Below, piece by piece: positions 42,266 to 50,711 of a stretch of DNA of 64,000 bases. The notes beneath the pieces are model-generated. The model was given only the letters and a program-made list of their open reading frames with translations, made no database searches and was not told where the DNA came from. Both the position numbers and the translations under genes were made by a program. The stretch spans positions 62,001 to 126,000 of the forward strand of contig JBGAPZ010000001.1 of assembly GCA_044220975.1 (NCBI GenBank). The letters run 5' to 3'. Position 1 is the stretch's first letter. The number at the start of each line of letters is the position of its first letter. This DNA comes from SZUA-430 sp044220975. GTDB lineage: Bacteria > Pseudomonadota > Alphaproteobacteria > Micropepsales > Micropepsaceae.

Positions 42266-43675
42266 CTACACCGAGTAATACATCTGGAATTCGATCGGGT
42301 GCGGCGTGTGTTCGTACGCGTGCACTTCTTGCATTTTGAGCTCGATGTAGCTGTCGATGAAGTCGTCGCTAAACACGTTACCGCGCTTCAGGAACGCGCG
42401 GTTGCGGTCGAGGTTGTCGAGCGACTCGCGCAAGCTGCCGCAAACTTGCGGCACATCTTTCAGTTCTTCCGGCGGTAGCGCGTAGAGGTCCTTGTCCATC
42501 GGTTGGCCCGGATGAATCTTGTTTTGGATGCCGTCGAGCCCCGCCATCAGCATTGCGGCATAAGCGAGGTACGGGTTGGCACCCGGGTCCGGGAAGCGGA
42601 CTTCGATGCGCTTCGCCTTGGGACCGGCGCCGAACGGAATGCGGATCGAAGCGGAACGGTTGCGCGACGAGTAAGCGAGCAACACTGGCGCTTCGAAGCC
42701 CGGGATCAGGCGCTTGTACGAGTTCGTCAGAGGATTGGTCAGCGCGTTGATCGCCTTCGCGTGCTTGATGATGCCGCCGATGTAGTAGAGGCACATCTCC
42801 GACAGGTCGGCATAGCCTGAGCCCGCGAACAGCGGTTGGCCGCCCTTCCAAATCGATTGGTGCACGTGCATGCCAGAGCCGTTGTCGCCCTTGATCGGCT
42901 TCGGCATGAACGTTGCCGATTTGCCGTAGGCGGCCGCAACCTGGTGCACGACGTACTTGTAGATTTGCATCCGATCGCCGGTCTTCACCAGCGTCGAGTA
43001 TTTGAACCCGAGTTCGTGCTGCGAGGGCGCCACTTCGTGATGGTGCTTCTCGGGCTCGATACCCATGTCGCCCATAATGGAGAGCATTTCGGAACGAATG
43101 TCCTGCGAGCTGTCGACGGGCGGGACGGGGAAGTAACCGCCCTTGACCGGTGGACGGTGGCCGAGGTTGCCCTGCTCGTATTCGCGGCTCGTATTGTATG
43201 GCCCTTCGGCGGAATCGATCTCGTACCCGACCTTGTTCATCGAGACCGAGTGACGGACGTCGTCGAAGATGAAAAACTCGGCTTCCGGGCCGAACATCGC
43301 TGTGTCGCCCACGCCGGCCGATTTCATGTAGTTCTCGGCCGCCTTTGCGATCGAACGGGGGCAGCGCCCATACGGCTGATGCGTTGACGGCTCGAGCACG
43401 TCGCAAAACAGGATCAGTGTCTTTTGCGCGAAGAACGGATCGATAACCGCTGTCGTCGGATCGGGCAGCAGCGTCATGTCGGATTCGTTGATCGCTTTCC
43501 AGCCTGCGATCGACGACCCGTCGAACATTGTGCCGGTCTCGAACAGATCTTTGTCGATCAGCGACAGGTCGAAGGTCACGTGCTGCCATTTACCGCGCGG
43601 ATCAGTGAAGCGCAGGTCGACGAATTTGACCTCTTCGTCCTTGATCTTCTTAAGGACGGTATCTGCGTTAGACAT
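42266..43675 (-). CDS. glnA: glutamine synthetase type I
   Basis: Assimilates ammonia onto glutamate with ATP. The start at 43675 (MSNADTVLKKIKDEEVKFVD) gives 469 residues, the classical GSI length; the open frame to 43720 is not family-like. Landmarks: the Asp-50 region FDGSSIAGWKAINESDM, the ATP site KPIKGDNGSGMHVHQS, the flap PGFEAPV and DLYALPPEE, whose Tyr (about residue 398) is the adenylylation site, so GlnE-type control is expected. It lies 51 bases downstream of glnB on the same strand with a GAGAA ribosome site. Confidence 0.98.
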   Translation of the reverse strand: MSNADTVLKKIKDEEVKFVDLRFTDPRGKWQHVTFDLSLIDKDLFETGTMFDGSSIAGWKAINESDMTLLPDPTTAVIDPFFAQKTLILFCDVLEPSTHQPYGRCPRSIAKAAENYMKSAGVGDTAMFGPEAEFFIFDDVRHSVSMNKVGYEIDSAEGPYNTSREYEQGNLGHRPPVKGGYFPVPPVDSSQDIRSEMLSIMGDMGIEPEKHHHEVAPSQHELGFKYSTLVKTGDRMQIYKYVVHQVAAAYGKSATFMPKPIKGDNGSGMHVHQSIWKGGQPLFAGSGYADLSEMCLYYIGGIIKHAKAINALTNPLTNSYKRLIPGFEAPVLLAYSSRNRSASIRIPFGAGPKAKRIEVRFPDPGANPYLAYAAMLMAGLDGIQNKIHPGQPMDKDLYALPPEELKDVPQVCGSLRESLDNLDRNRAFLKRGNVFSDDFIDSYIELKMQEVHAYEHTPHPIEFQMYYSV

Positions 43676-43726
43676 AGTGTTCTCCTTGACGTGGCCCCCC
43701 CAAAAGGGGGCGTTGAGCATTGGATG

Positions 43727-44065
43727 TTAAATAGCGTCGTGGCCGGTTTCGCCGGTCCGGATGCGAATGACTTCCTCAACCGAAGAGATAAAGATCTTCC
43801 CGTCGCCGATCCGACCTGTGCGCGCAGCCTTTTGAATGGCCTCGACCGCACGGTCGACCAGATCGTTCGGCAATACGATCTCGATCTTCACCTTGGGCAG
43901 AAAATCGACGACGTATTCCGCACCGCGGTAGAGTTCGGTATGGCCCTTCTGCCGGCCGAAGCCTTTGGCCTCCGTGACCGTAATGCCTTGGACGCCCACT
44001 TCCTGCAGCGCTTCTTTCACTTCGTCGAGTTTGAAAGGCTTGATGATCGCTTCGATCTTCTTCAT
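43727..44065 (-). CDS. glnB: nitrogen regulatory protein PII
   Basis: Trimeric sensor of 2-oxoglutarate, ATP and glutamine that controls adenylylation of GlnA and NtrB. I chose the ATG at 44065 (MKKIEAIIKPFKLDEVKEAL), giving the standard 112 residues; the open frame adds only MELA upstream. The T-loop has Tyr51 (ELYRGAEYVVD) for uridylylation, and the C-terminal signature TGRIGDGKIFISSVEEVIRI is complete. It is the first gene of glnBA, as in many Alphaproteobacteria. Confidence 0.97.
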   Translation of the reverse strand: MKKIEAIIKPFKLDEVKEALQEVGVQGITVTEAKGFGRQKGHTELYRGAEYVVDFLPKVKIEIVLPNDLVDRAVEAIQKAARTGRIGDGKIFISSVEEVIRIRTGETGHDAI

Positions 44066-44175
44066 TGCGAGTTCCATTTGGAGTGTGCCGAAGGCCGAAA
44101 ACCTTCGAAACGCGGCGGACCTTAGCGCGCGGGTTTTGGCCGGAACATCTCAGATTCTGCCGGTCCGCTAGGCAG

Positions 44176-44198
44176 GTGTGCACAAAGTGTGGGCACAC
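44176..44198. promoter_or_regulatory. inverted repeat upstream of glnB and the aminotransferase gene
   Basis: GTGTGC and GCACAC arms separated by 11 bases lie in the divergent gap, 110 bases from the glnB start and 65 from the aminotransferase start. The arms do not match the NtrC half-site TGCAC in orientation, so the factor is unknown. Confidence 0.3.
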
Positions 44199-44263
44199 CC
44201 TCTGCGCCTTGCGAGCAGTTCCGCCCTTTGACAAGGTGCAGCCGCGCTGAATGAGGCCCCCGC

Positions 44264-45427
44264 ATGAAGCCGCTGAATCCGACCTTTGCCGGCATCGGAA
44301 CCACGATATTCACAGTTATGTCCGGCCTGGCGAACCAGCACGGCGCCATAAACCTCGGCCAAGGATTTCCGGACGCCGACGGCCCCCTCGCGTTGCGCGA
44401 GCACGCCGCACAAGCTCTAATTGAAGGCCCAAACCAATATCCCCCGATGATGGGCATCGAGGCTCTGCGCCAGGCGCTGACCGCTCACGCGAAGCGCTTC
44501 TACAACCTGAATTACGACTGGCGCACCGAGGTCGTCGTCACCTCCGGCGGCACTGAGGCGCTCACCGCCTCGATCATGGGTCTGGTCAACCCCGGCGACG
44601 AAATTGTGCTGATCGAACCGGCGTACGATTCTTATCGGCCGATCGTGGAAGCCGTCGGTGGCGTCGCAAAGCCAATCCGCTTGTCGGCACCGAACTGGAC
44701 CCTCACCGAGCAAGCTCTCGCCGCTGCCTTCTCGCCGAAGACGAAGGCGATCCTCCTGAACTCGCCAATGAATCCGTCTGGGAAGGTCTTCTCGCGCACA
44801 GAACTCGAACTGCTTGCTTCGTTCCTAAAGCGCTTTGACGCGCTGGCGATCTGCGACGAAGTTTACGAGCACTTGACCTTCGATGGCCTAAAGCACACGC
44901 CGCTGGCCACACTGCCCGGCATGTACGAACGCTGCGTGCGCGTTGGTTCCGCGGGAAAGATCTTTTCGCTCACAGGATGGAAGGTAGGGTGGGTTACGGG
45001 CCCAGCCGCGCTGACCGGTGCGGTCTCCAAAGCGCACCAGTTCATCACTTTCACGACCCCGGCGGCATTGCAAATCGCCGTCGCGCACGGCCTGAACAAT
45101 CTTGAGGACTACTACCTGAACCTCGCGAAGGAACTCGAAGGCAACCGCGACTATCTCGCGCGCGAGCTGGCGTCGATCGGTTTCGAACCGCTGAAGGCGC
45201 AAGGCACATACTTCCTCACGACCGACGTCTCAAAGCTCCGCTTCAACGGCAGTGACGTCGAGTTCTGCAAACACATGACCGAGCACGCGAGGGTCGCAGC
45301 CATTCCGCTGTCCGTCTTCTTCACCGGCAACGCCCCCCAAACCCTCGTACGCTTCGCCTTCTGCAAGCAACGTGCAGTATTGGAAGACGCGGTTCGTCGG
45401 CTGAGCACGCATTTCAAACGCAACTAA
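44264..45427 (+). CDS. PLP-dependent aminotransferase, class I/II (YbdL/kynurenine-aminotransferase-like)
   Basis: Fold-type I aminotransferase of 387 residues. The PLP lysine is Lys232 in GSAGKIFSLTGWK; other cofactor contacts are GGTEA (95-99), Asn170 in SPMNPSG, and Asp198 and Tyr201 in CDEVYEHL. The motif NQYPPMMGIEALRQAL and the LTGWKVGW region resemble methionine or kynurenine aminotransferases and the DapC-like group; the amino donor cannot be read from sequence. It opens a run of five plus-strand genes with gaps of 11, 2, 9 and 6 bases, so it is probably the first gene of an operon. Confidence 0.9.
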   Translation: MKPLNPTFAGIGTTIFTVMSGLANQHGAINLGQGFPDADGPLALREHAAQALIEGPNQYPPMMGIEALRQALTAHAKRFYNLNYDWRTEVVVTSGGTEALTASIMGLVNPGDEIVLIEPAYDSYRPIVEAVGGVAKPIRLSAPNWTLTEQALAAAFSPKTKAILLNSPMNPSGKVFSRTELELLASFLKRFDALAICDEVYEHLTFDGLKHTPLATLPGMYERCVRVGSAGKIFSLTGWKVGWVTGPAALTGAVSKAHQFITFTTPAALQIAVAHGLNNLEDYYLNLAKELEGNRDYLARELASIGFEPLKAQGTYFLTTDVSKLRFNGSDVEFCKHMTEHARVAAIPLSVFFTGNAPQTLVRFAFCKQRAVLEDAVRRLSTHFKRN

Positions 45428-45438
45428 AGTGAAGCGCA

Positions 45439-46980
45439 ATGATCGATGACAGAATGCCGATCCTTATCGGCGGCGGACAGCTTACCCAACGCACTGCGCA
45501 GCATAACAAGTTCGAGGAAAGCCTCGATCCCATGCAGTTGCTGCATGAGGCCGCACGGCGCGCGCTCGCCGACACGGGAGCCGGCGACAAACTTACGCCG
45601 CTAATCGACAACATCTCAGTCGTCCGCTTCACCGCCGATTCGTCAGAGGCTGGCCGCTTACCAATCGGTCAGTACACGAATGCCCCACGCTCGCTTGGGC
45701 TTCGCATCGGCGCGAAAGCCAAACGCGAGTACTATACGGCAGCCGGCGGCAACACCCCGCAATGGCTCGTCAATCGCACGGCGGAAGAAATCGCAAATGG
45801 CGAAACGACCATCGCACTTCTCGCGGGCTCCGAAGATCTCGCTACGATGATTGGCGCGCTCAACAAAGGAATTCAACTCAAATGGGGCGAAGACGCGGGC
45901 GGTGAGCCGACCCATATCGGTGACAGTCGCCGCGGCTCAAACGACATCGAGCGCGCGCACGCGCTTTACTTTCCGGTGAACACCTATCCGCTGTTCGAGA
46001 ACGGGATTCGCGGGCACAAAAAGCGCACGGTGCGCGAGCATCAACTGGCGCTTGGAAAACTCTTCTCACCTTTCTCGAAAGTTGCAGCCGCAAATCCGCA
46101 CGCATGGTTCCCGAAGTTTCGCACGCCCGAAGAAATCGCAACGCAAAGCGACAACAACCGCTACGTGGGTTTCCCGTACACGAAATACATGAATGCGATT
46201 ATCCAGGTGGATATGGCGGCCGCCGTTATCATGACAAACGTGAAGACCGCACGCGACCTGGGCGTCCCGGAATCGAAGTGGGTGTATCTGCATGGTTGTG
46301 CCGACGCGACCGACATTTGGCATGTCAGCGAACGCGTGAATTACTATTCCTCGCCCGCGATTCGAACGATGGGCCAGAAGGCTTTCGCGATGGCGGGGAA
46401 GACGGCCAAGGACATGAACTTCCTCGACCTCTATTCGTGCTTCCCCTCAGCTGTTGAGATCGGCTGCGCTGAATTGGGTCTGGCCGAAGACGATCCGCGA
46501 GGCCTCACTGTGACGGGCGGGCTCCCGTATTTCGGCGGTGCCGGAAACAACTACGTTATGCACTCGATTGTGACGATGATGGACAAGGTGCGTGGCAAGC
46601 CCGGCAGCTTCGGCCTCGTGACAGCGAACGGCTGGTACGTCACGAAACACTCGCTCGGCATCTACTCTACGACCCCGGTCAAAGGTAGTTGGAAGCGCGA
46701 AGACCCGAAGTCCTATCAGCGCGACCTCGACGCGATGGCGCGCCCCGAAGTCGAAGCAAAGCCGGTCGGGGAGGGGTCCGTCGAAACCTACACCGTCATG
46801 CACGATCGGACGGGTCCGAAAATGGGCATTATCATTGGCCGCCTCGGCAACGGGAAACGCTTTGTCGCCCAAACGGCGAGCGACACCGCAACCTTGAACG
46901 ATCTGATGGACCGCGAGACCTTGGGCCGCCGCGGCACAGTAACGTCTGGCGAAAAGACCAACCTTTTCGTACCGCAATAG
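45439..46980 (+). CDS. thiolase-like protein (acetyl-CoA acetyltransferase family) lacking the Cys nucleophile
   Basis: A 513-residue thiolase-superfamily protein. The N-terminal half begins PILIGGGQLTQR; the C-terminal half has LHGCADATDIWHVSER (284-299), LDLYSCFPSAVEIG (329-342), GLPYFGGAGNNYVMHS (361-376) with a His in the usual active-site place, and TANGWYVTKHSLGIYSTTP. The site where thiolases carry the nucleophilic Cys reads TAAGGNTPQ (100-108), with no Cys. Thiolase-like proteins of this sort (SCPx/TLP-like) are often annotated as acetyl-CoA acetyltransferases, but condensing activity is doubtful. It lies two bases before the phosphatase start. Confidence 0.85.
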   Translation: MIDDRMPILIGGGQLTQRTAQHNKFEESLDPMQLLHEAARRALADTGAGDKLTPLIDNISVVRFTADSSEAGRLPIGQYTNAPRSLGLRIGAKAKREYYTAAGGNTPQWLVNRTAEEIANGETTIALLAGSEDLATMIGALNKGIQLKWGEDAGGEPTHIGDSRRGSNDIERAHALYFPVNTYPLFENGIRGHKKRTVREHQLALGKLFSPFSKVAAANPHAWFPKFRTPEEIATQSDNNRYVGFPYTKYMNAIIQVDMAAAVIMTNVKTARDLGVPESKWVYLHGCADATDIWHVSERVNYYSSPAIRTMGQKAFAMAGKTAKDMNFLDLYSCFPSAVEIGCAELGLAEDDPRGLTVTGGLPYFGGAGNNYVMHSIVTMMDKVRGKPGSFGLVTANGWYVTKHSLGIYSTTPVKGSWKREDPKSYQRDLDAMARPEVEAKPVGEGSVETYTVMHDRTGPKMGIIIGRLGNGKRFVAQTASDTATLNDLMDRETLGRRGTVTSGEKTNLFVPQ

Positions 46981-46982
46981 CG

Positions 46983-47540
46983 ATGGCGCGCCTCTATCTC
47001 ATCCGCCACGGCGAACCGTCCGGCAATTGGGGCCAATCGGCAGATCCCAATCCGGGCCTGACCGAACGTGGCCGCAAGCAAGCGGAAGCCGCAGGTGAAA
47101 GCCTCGCAAAGATCGCACCAAAACTCATCGTCTCGAGTCCGCTCCGTCGTGCGCGCGAAACTGCGATCCCTTTAGCGCGCATTATGAACATCAACGTGGA
47201 GATCGCCGAGGCTGTCGCCGAGATTCCCACGCCCGCGACCGTTGCTTTCGCCCAGCGCGCCGACTGGCTTCGCAACCTCATGACGGGCGAATGGGGTGCC
47301 GCCGACCCGTCGCTGCAGGCGTGGCGGGACAGCGTCGTCGCGTACCTCACAGGCCTGCAGGACGACACCGCCATCTTCTCGCACTTCGTCGCAATCAATG
47401 TCGCGCTCGGCGCGGCGATCGGCGACGATCGCGTCGTTTGCTTCAAGCCCGCGCACGCATCTATCACCGTACTCGAGGCAAAAGGGCGTGCATTGTCCCT
47501 CGTCGAACTTGGCGAAACCGCAGATACCGCGGTCAGATAG
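46983..47540 (+). CDS. histidine phosphatase family protein
   Basis: Phosphoglycerate-mutase-like fold of 185 residues. The phospho-acceptor motif is L-I-R-H-G-E (6-11), with arginines in SSPLRRARETA and the second catalytic His in AIFSHFVAIN. The start at 46983 places the RHG motif at the N-terminus as expected; the frame is open upstream inside the preceding gene but out of its frame. The substrate is unknown (a sugar phosphate or phosphoprotein). It is two bases after the thiolase-like gene and nine before the amidase. Confidence 0.9.
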   Translation: MARLYLIRHGEPSGNWGQSADPNPGLTERGRKQAEAAGESLAKIAPKLIVSSPLRRARETAIPLARIMNINVEIAEAVAEIPTPATVAFAQRADWLRNLMTGEWGAADPSLQAWRDSVVAYLTGLQDDTAIFSHFVAINVALGAAIGDDRVVCFKPAHASITVLEAKGRALSLVELGETADTAVR

Positions 47541-47549
47541 GAAATCGGC

Positions 47550-48953
47550 ATGACCGACATTCACTGGATGACGGCAACCGAACTCGTAGCGGCCTATCGC
47601 GAGAAGGACTTGTCGCCGGTCGACGTGGCCGAATACTTGCTCGGCCGCATTGAAGCGCTTGACGCAAAAATCAATGCGATGTGCCTCATAGACGCCGAGA
47701 CGACGCTCAGTCAGGCGCGTGCGTCCGAAGAACGCTGGATGTCGGGTGAGCCGCAAGGCCTGCTCGACGGTGTGCCCGTCGCGATCAAGGATCTCGTCGT
47801 GTCGAAGGGCTGGCCGACGATGCGCGGCTCGAAGACAGTCGACCGCAGCCAACTCTGCGTACACGACGCTCCAAGCGTCGCGCGCCTTCGCGAGCACGGT
47901 GCAGTCTTCATCGGCAAGACGACGACGCCCGAATTCGGTTGGAAAGGAACGAACGACAATCCTCTGACCGGCATCACGAGAAACCCCTGGAATCTTGTCA
48001 AGACGCCTGGCGGCTCAAGCGGTGGCGCTGGCGCCGCACTCGCAGCAGGCTACTGCCCGCTCGCGATTGGCACAGATGCCGGCGGCTCGATCCGTATCCC
48101 CGCAAGCTTCTGCGGCGTGTTTGGCTTGAAGCCCACCTTCGGCCGCGTCGCTGCTTGGCCCGCCAGCCCGTTCACGAACCTCGCGCACGTCGGTCCGATG
48201 TCGCGCACCGTCGCCGACAGCGCATTGTTCCTGAACGTAATAGCTGAACCAGATGCGCGTGATTGGTACCAACAACCGTTCGCACAAGTCGACTTCTCGT
48301 GGAACCTCGACAAAAGTCTGCGCGGTGCCAAGATTGCCTTCAGTCCGCGCCTCGGCTGGATTGAGCGCGTTGACGCCGAAGTGGAAGCAACCGTGGGCGC
48401 AGTGGCTAAGCGCTTCACCAATCTCGGCGCGCAAGTGACAGACGCCGACCCGCCCGGAGGTGACCCGTCCACTTTCTTCCGCACTCTATACGCGTCGGGC
48501 GCGGGTTTCCTCCTCGGCGACTATGCGGCAGATAAGCTCGAGTTGCTTGACCCCAACCTGCGTCTACTAGTCGAAGAGTCGCGTGCGATCACGCGTAGAG
48601 ATTTCCAACAAGCCACGGCAGAGCGAGCAACCTACGGCGCGGGCTTCAAGGCGTTCATGCAGGACTACGATTTCTTGGTTACGCCGATGGTTGCGGTTCC
48701 ACCATTCGATACGCCGCACGTAACCCCCTACGATCCTGGCGGCACGATGTGGATGGAATGGACCCCTTTTACCTATCCGTTCAACCTAACCCAGCAACCC
48801 GCCGCGAGCGTCCCCTGCGGCTTCACGGAGAGCGGTCTGCCCATCGCCCTCCAAATTGTTGGCCGCCACGGCGACGATGCGCGCGTGCTACAAGCGGCCC
48901 ACGCGCTTGAGAAGCTCCTGAACTTGGCGGACCGCCACCCATCGGATATCTGA
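47550..48953 (+). CDS. amidase (amidase-signature family)
   Basis: Ser-cisSer-Lys hydrolase of 467 residues. The triad is Lys80 (VPVAIKDL), Ser156 (TPGGSSGGAGA) and the nucleophile Ser180 (DAGGSIRIPASF). Length and the absence of GatC/GatB neighbours argue against the tRNA amidotransferase GatA; it is more likely an amide-hydrolysing enzyme of unknown substrate. The C-terminal SVPCGFTESGLPIALQIVG is typical for the family. It follows the phosphatase and precedes nnr by six bases. Confidence 0.92.
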   Translation: MTDIHWMTATELVAAYREKDLSPVDVAEYLLGRIEALDAKINAMCLIDAETTLSQARASEERWMSGEPQGLLDGVPVAIKDLVVSKGWPTMRGSKTVDRSQLCVHDAPSVARLREHGAVFIGKTTTPEFGWKGTNDNPLTGITRNPWNLVKTPGGSSGGAGAALAAGYCPLAIGTDAGGSIRIPASFCGVFGLKPTFGRVAAWPASPFTNLAHVGPMSRTVADSALFLNVIAEPDARDWYQQPFAQVDFSWNLDKSLRGAKIAFSPRLGWIERVDAEVEATVGAVAKRFTNLGAQVTDADPPGGDPSTFFRTLYASGAGFLLGDYAADKLELLDPNLRLLVEESRAITRRDFQQATAERATYGAGFKAFMQDYDFLVTPMVAVPPFDTPHVTPYDPGGTMWMEWTPFTYPFNLTQQPAASVPCGFTESGLPIALQIVGRHGDDARVLQAAHALEKLLNLADRHPSDI

Positions 48954-48959
48954 ACGCGC

Positions 48960-50474
48960 ATGTGGACTCCTGGGCCCGAAATTCTCACCGTCGCCGAGAT
49001 GACCGAGGTCGACCGGCTCGCGGCGTCGTCAGGTGTCGCGACGCTGACACTGATGGAGAACGCAGGCCGCAAGGTCGCGAACGAAGTTGCAAAGCGATGG
49101 TCGCCACGTAAGACAATGGTGCTATGCGGTCCCGGCAACAACGGCGGCGACGGCTACGTCGTTGCCCGTCACCTTCAGGCGCGCGGTTACGCGGTCGAGG
49201 TCGTGACAATCGGTGACCACGCAAAGCTCAAAGCCGATGCCGCAGCAATGGCGAAGCAATGGATCGGCCCCACGCATCGCTTCGACCCGAAGGCGCCTGT
49301 TCATCATGATCTCGTGGTCGACGCCATCTTCGGAGCAGGCCTCAGCCGCGGCCTGGAACCAGACCTTAGCCAACTGTTCGAAGACATCGAAATGGCCGAC
49401 GTGCCTGTCGTTGCGGTCGATGTGCCCAGTGGCGTGCACGGGGATCGCGCGACATTCCTCGCCGACGGCCAGCCTTGGACCGCAGCACTAACGGTCACAT
49501 TCTTTCGCAAGAAGCCCGCACATGTTCTCTACCCGGCAAGAAAACACTGCGGTGAGATCGTCTGCGTCGATATCGGCATCCCGGATGGCGTGCTGACAGC
49601 ACTTGCGACAGTCGCGACCCACCCACAGGGCGATTGCTTTGAGAACGTCTCACCGTTGCGCGCGCCATCGCTCGCACCGGCCATGCACAAATATCAACGC
49701 GGTCACTGCGTCGTCGTCAGCGGACCGGCAAGCGCCACCGGCGCTGCACGCCTCGCCGCACGCAGCGCACTTCGCGTCGGCGCAGGGCTTGTGACGGTGG
49801 TGGGCGAAGCCGCAGACATCCCAGTCCTCAGCGCCGCACTAACGTCGATCATGGTGCGCGAAGTCAGCGCGCCGGCAACGCTGCACACGCTGCTCGAAGA
49901 CAAGCGCTTCAACGCTGTCGTCATCGGCCCGGGGAACGGCATCGGCCAAGCGACGCGCGATCGCGTCGCCGTCGCGCTGTCGTCGCTTGCTTCCGTCGTA
50001 TTGGACGCGGACGCATTGACGTCGTTTGCCGGCGCGCCGGAGGGCTTGATCAAGTTGCTCACGCCGCGATGCGTTCTCACGCCACATGAAGGCGAGTTCG
50101 AACGCATCTTCCCGAACCTCCTCAAGCAATCCCCGAACAAGATCGAGGCTGCGCGCTTGGCTGCGCAGAGGGCAGGGACGGTGATACTCCTTAAAGGCGC
50201 GGACACGGTTATCGCCGATCCGAACGGCACGACCGTCGTGAACACGAACGCGCCGGCCAACCTCGCTACCGCCGGATCGGGCGATGTTCTTGCGGGGATT
50301 ATTGGCGGACTGCTCGCGCAGGGCATGTCGCCATTCCAAGCCGCGCGTACCGGCGCTTTCCTCCACGGGCTGTGCGGCAGAATCGCGGGGCCCGGCCTCA
50401 TCGCCGAAGACCTGGCCGACCACCTTCCTCGCGCCGCCGAAATGGCGCAGAAACCAGGGCTTTACGGCCTTTGA
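48960..50474 (+). CDS. nnr: bifunctional NAD(P)H-hydrate epimerase / ADP-dependent (S)-NAD(P)H-hydrate dehydratase
   Basis: Repairs hydrated NAD(P)H. The N-terminal YjeF domain (1-215) has CGPGNNGGDGYVVARHL (56-72) and VDVPSGVHGDR; the C-terminal carbohydrate-kinase-like domain (230-500) has VVSGPASATGAARLAA, LDADALTSFAG, LTPHEGEFERIF and the ATP/ADP-site TAGSGDVLAGIIGGLLAQG. At 504 residues it is a typical fused enzyme. It ends the five-gene run; a promoter candidate for the tRNA-Leu gene overlaps its last codons. Confidence 0.95.
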   Translation: MWTPGPEILTVAEMTEVDRLAASSGVATLTLMENAGRKVANEVAKRWSPRKTMVLCGPGNNGGDGYVVARHLQARGYAVEVVTIGDHAKLKADAAAMAKQWIGPTHRFDPKAPVHHDLVVDAIFGAGLSRGLEPDLSQLFEDIEMADVPVVAVDVPSGVHGDRATFLADGQPWTAALTVTFFRKKPAHVLYPARKHCGEIVCVDIGIPDGVLTALATVATHPQGDCFENVSPLRAPSLAPAMHKYQRGHCVVVSGPASATGAARLAARSALRVGAGLVTVVGEAADIPVLSAALTSIMVREVSAPATLHTLLEDKRFNAVVIGPGNGIGQATRDRVAVALSSLASVVLDADALTSFAGAPEGLIKLLTPRCVLTPHEGEFERIFPNLLKQSPNKIEAARLAAQRAGTVILLKGADTVIADPNGTTVVNTNAPANLATAGSGDVLAGIIGGLLAQGMSPFQAARTGAFLHGLCGRIAGPGLIAEDLADHLPRAAEMAQKPGLYGL

Positions 50475-50498
50475 GTTTCCAAGCCCCCCTGCTATAGA
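50471..50498 (+). promoter_or_regulatory. candidate promoter for tRNA-Leu and tig
   Basis: TTGAGT, a 16-base spacer and TATAGA (four of six matches in each box), starting at the nnr stop codon and about 70 bases ahead of tRNA-Leu. Confidence 0.4.
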
Positions 50499-50570
50499 CC
50501 AGCCCCTTGTTTTCCATCACGAACCCGGCAGAACGCCGGCGTTAGATTTGGGTACGCACGCTGGCACCAG

Positions 50571-50655
50571 GCGGGCGTGGCGGAACTGGTAGACGCGCTG
50601 GATTTAGGTTCCAGTGACGAAAGTCGTGGGGGTTCAAATCCCTTCGCCCGCACCA
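50571..50655 (+). tRNA. tRNA-Leu (TAG)
   Basis: An 85-base class II tRNA: acceptor GCGGGCG/CGCCCGC, anticodon loop TTTAGGT giving TAG, long variable arm TGACGAAAGTCG, T-arm GGGGG-TTCAAAT-CCC, discriminator A, encoded CCA. It lies 56 bases upstream of tig. Confidence 0.97.
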
Positions 50656-50711
50656 TCGCGCTCCCTTGTCGCCGACGCCGTCGCCATCGAATGAGGCAGG
50701 ACTAAAACGAA

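Noticed and set aside
44176..44198. NtrC binding site or sigma-54 promoter before glnB
   Set aside because: The half-sites do not match TGCAC in the right orientation, and no GG-N10-GC element with correct spacing was found.
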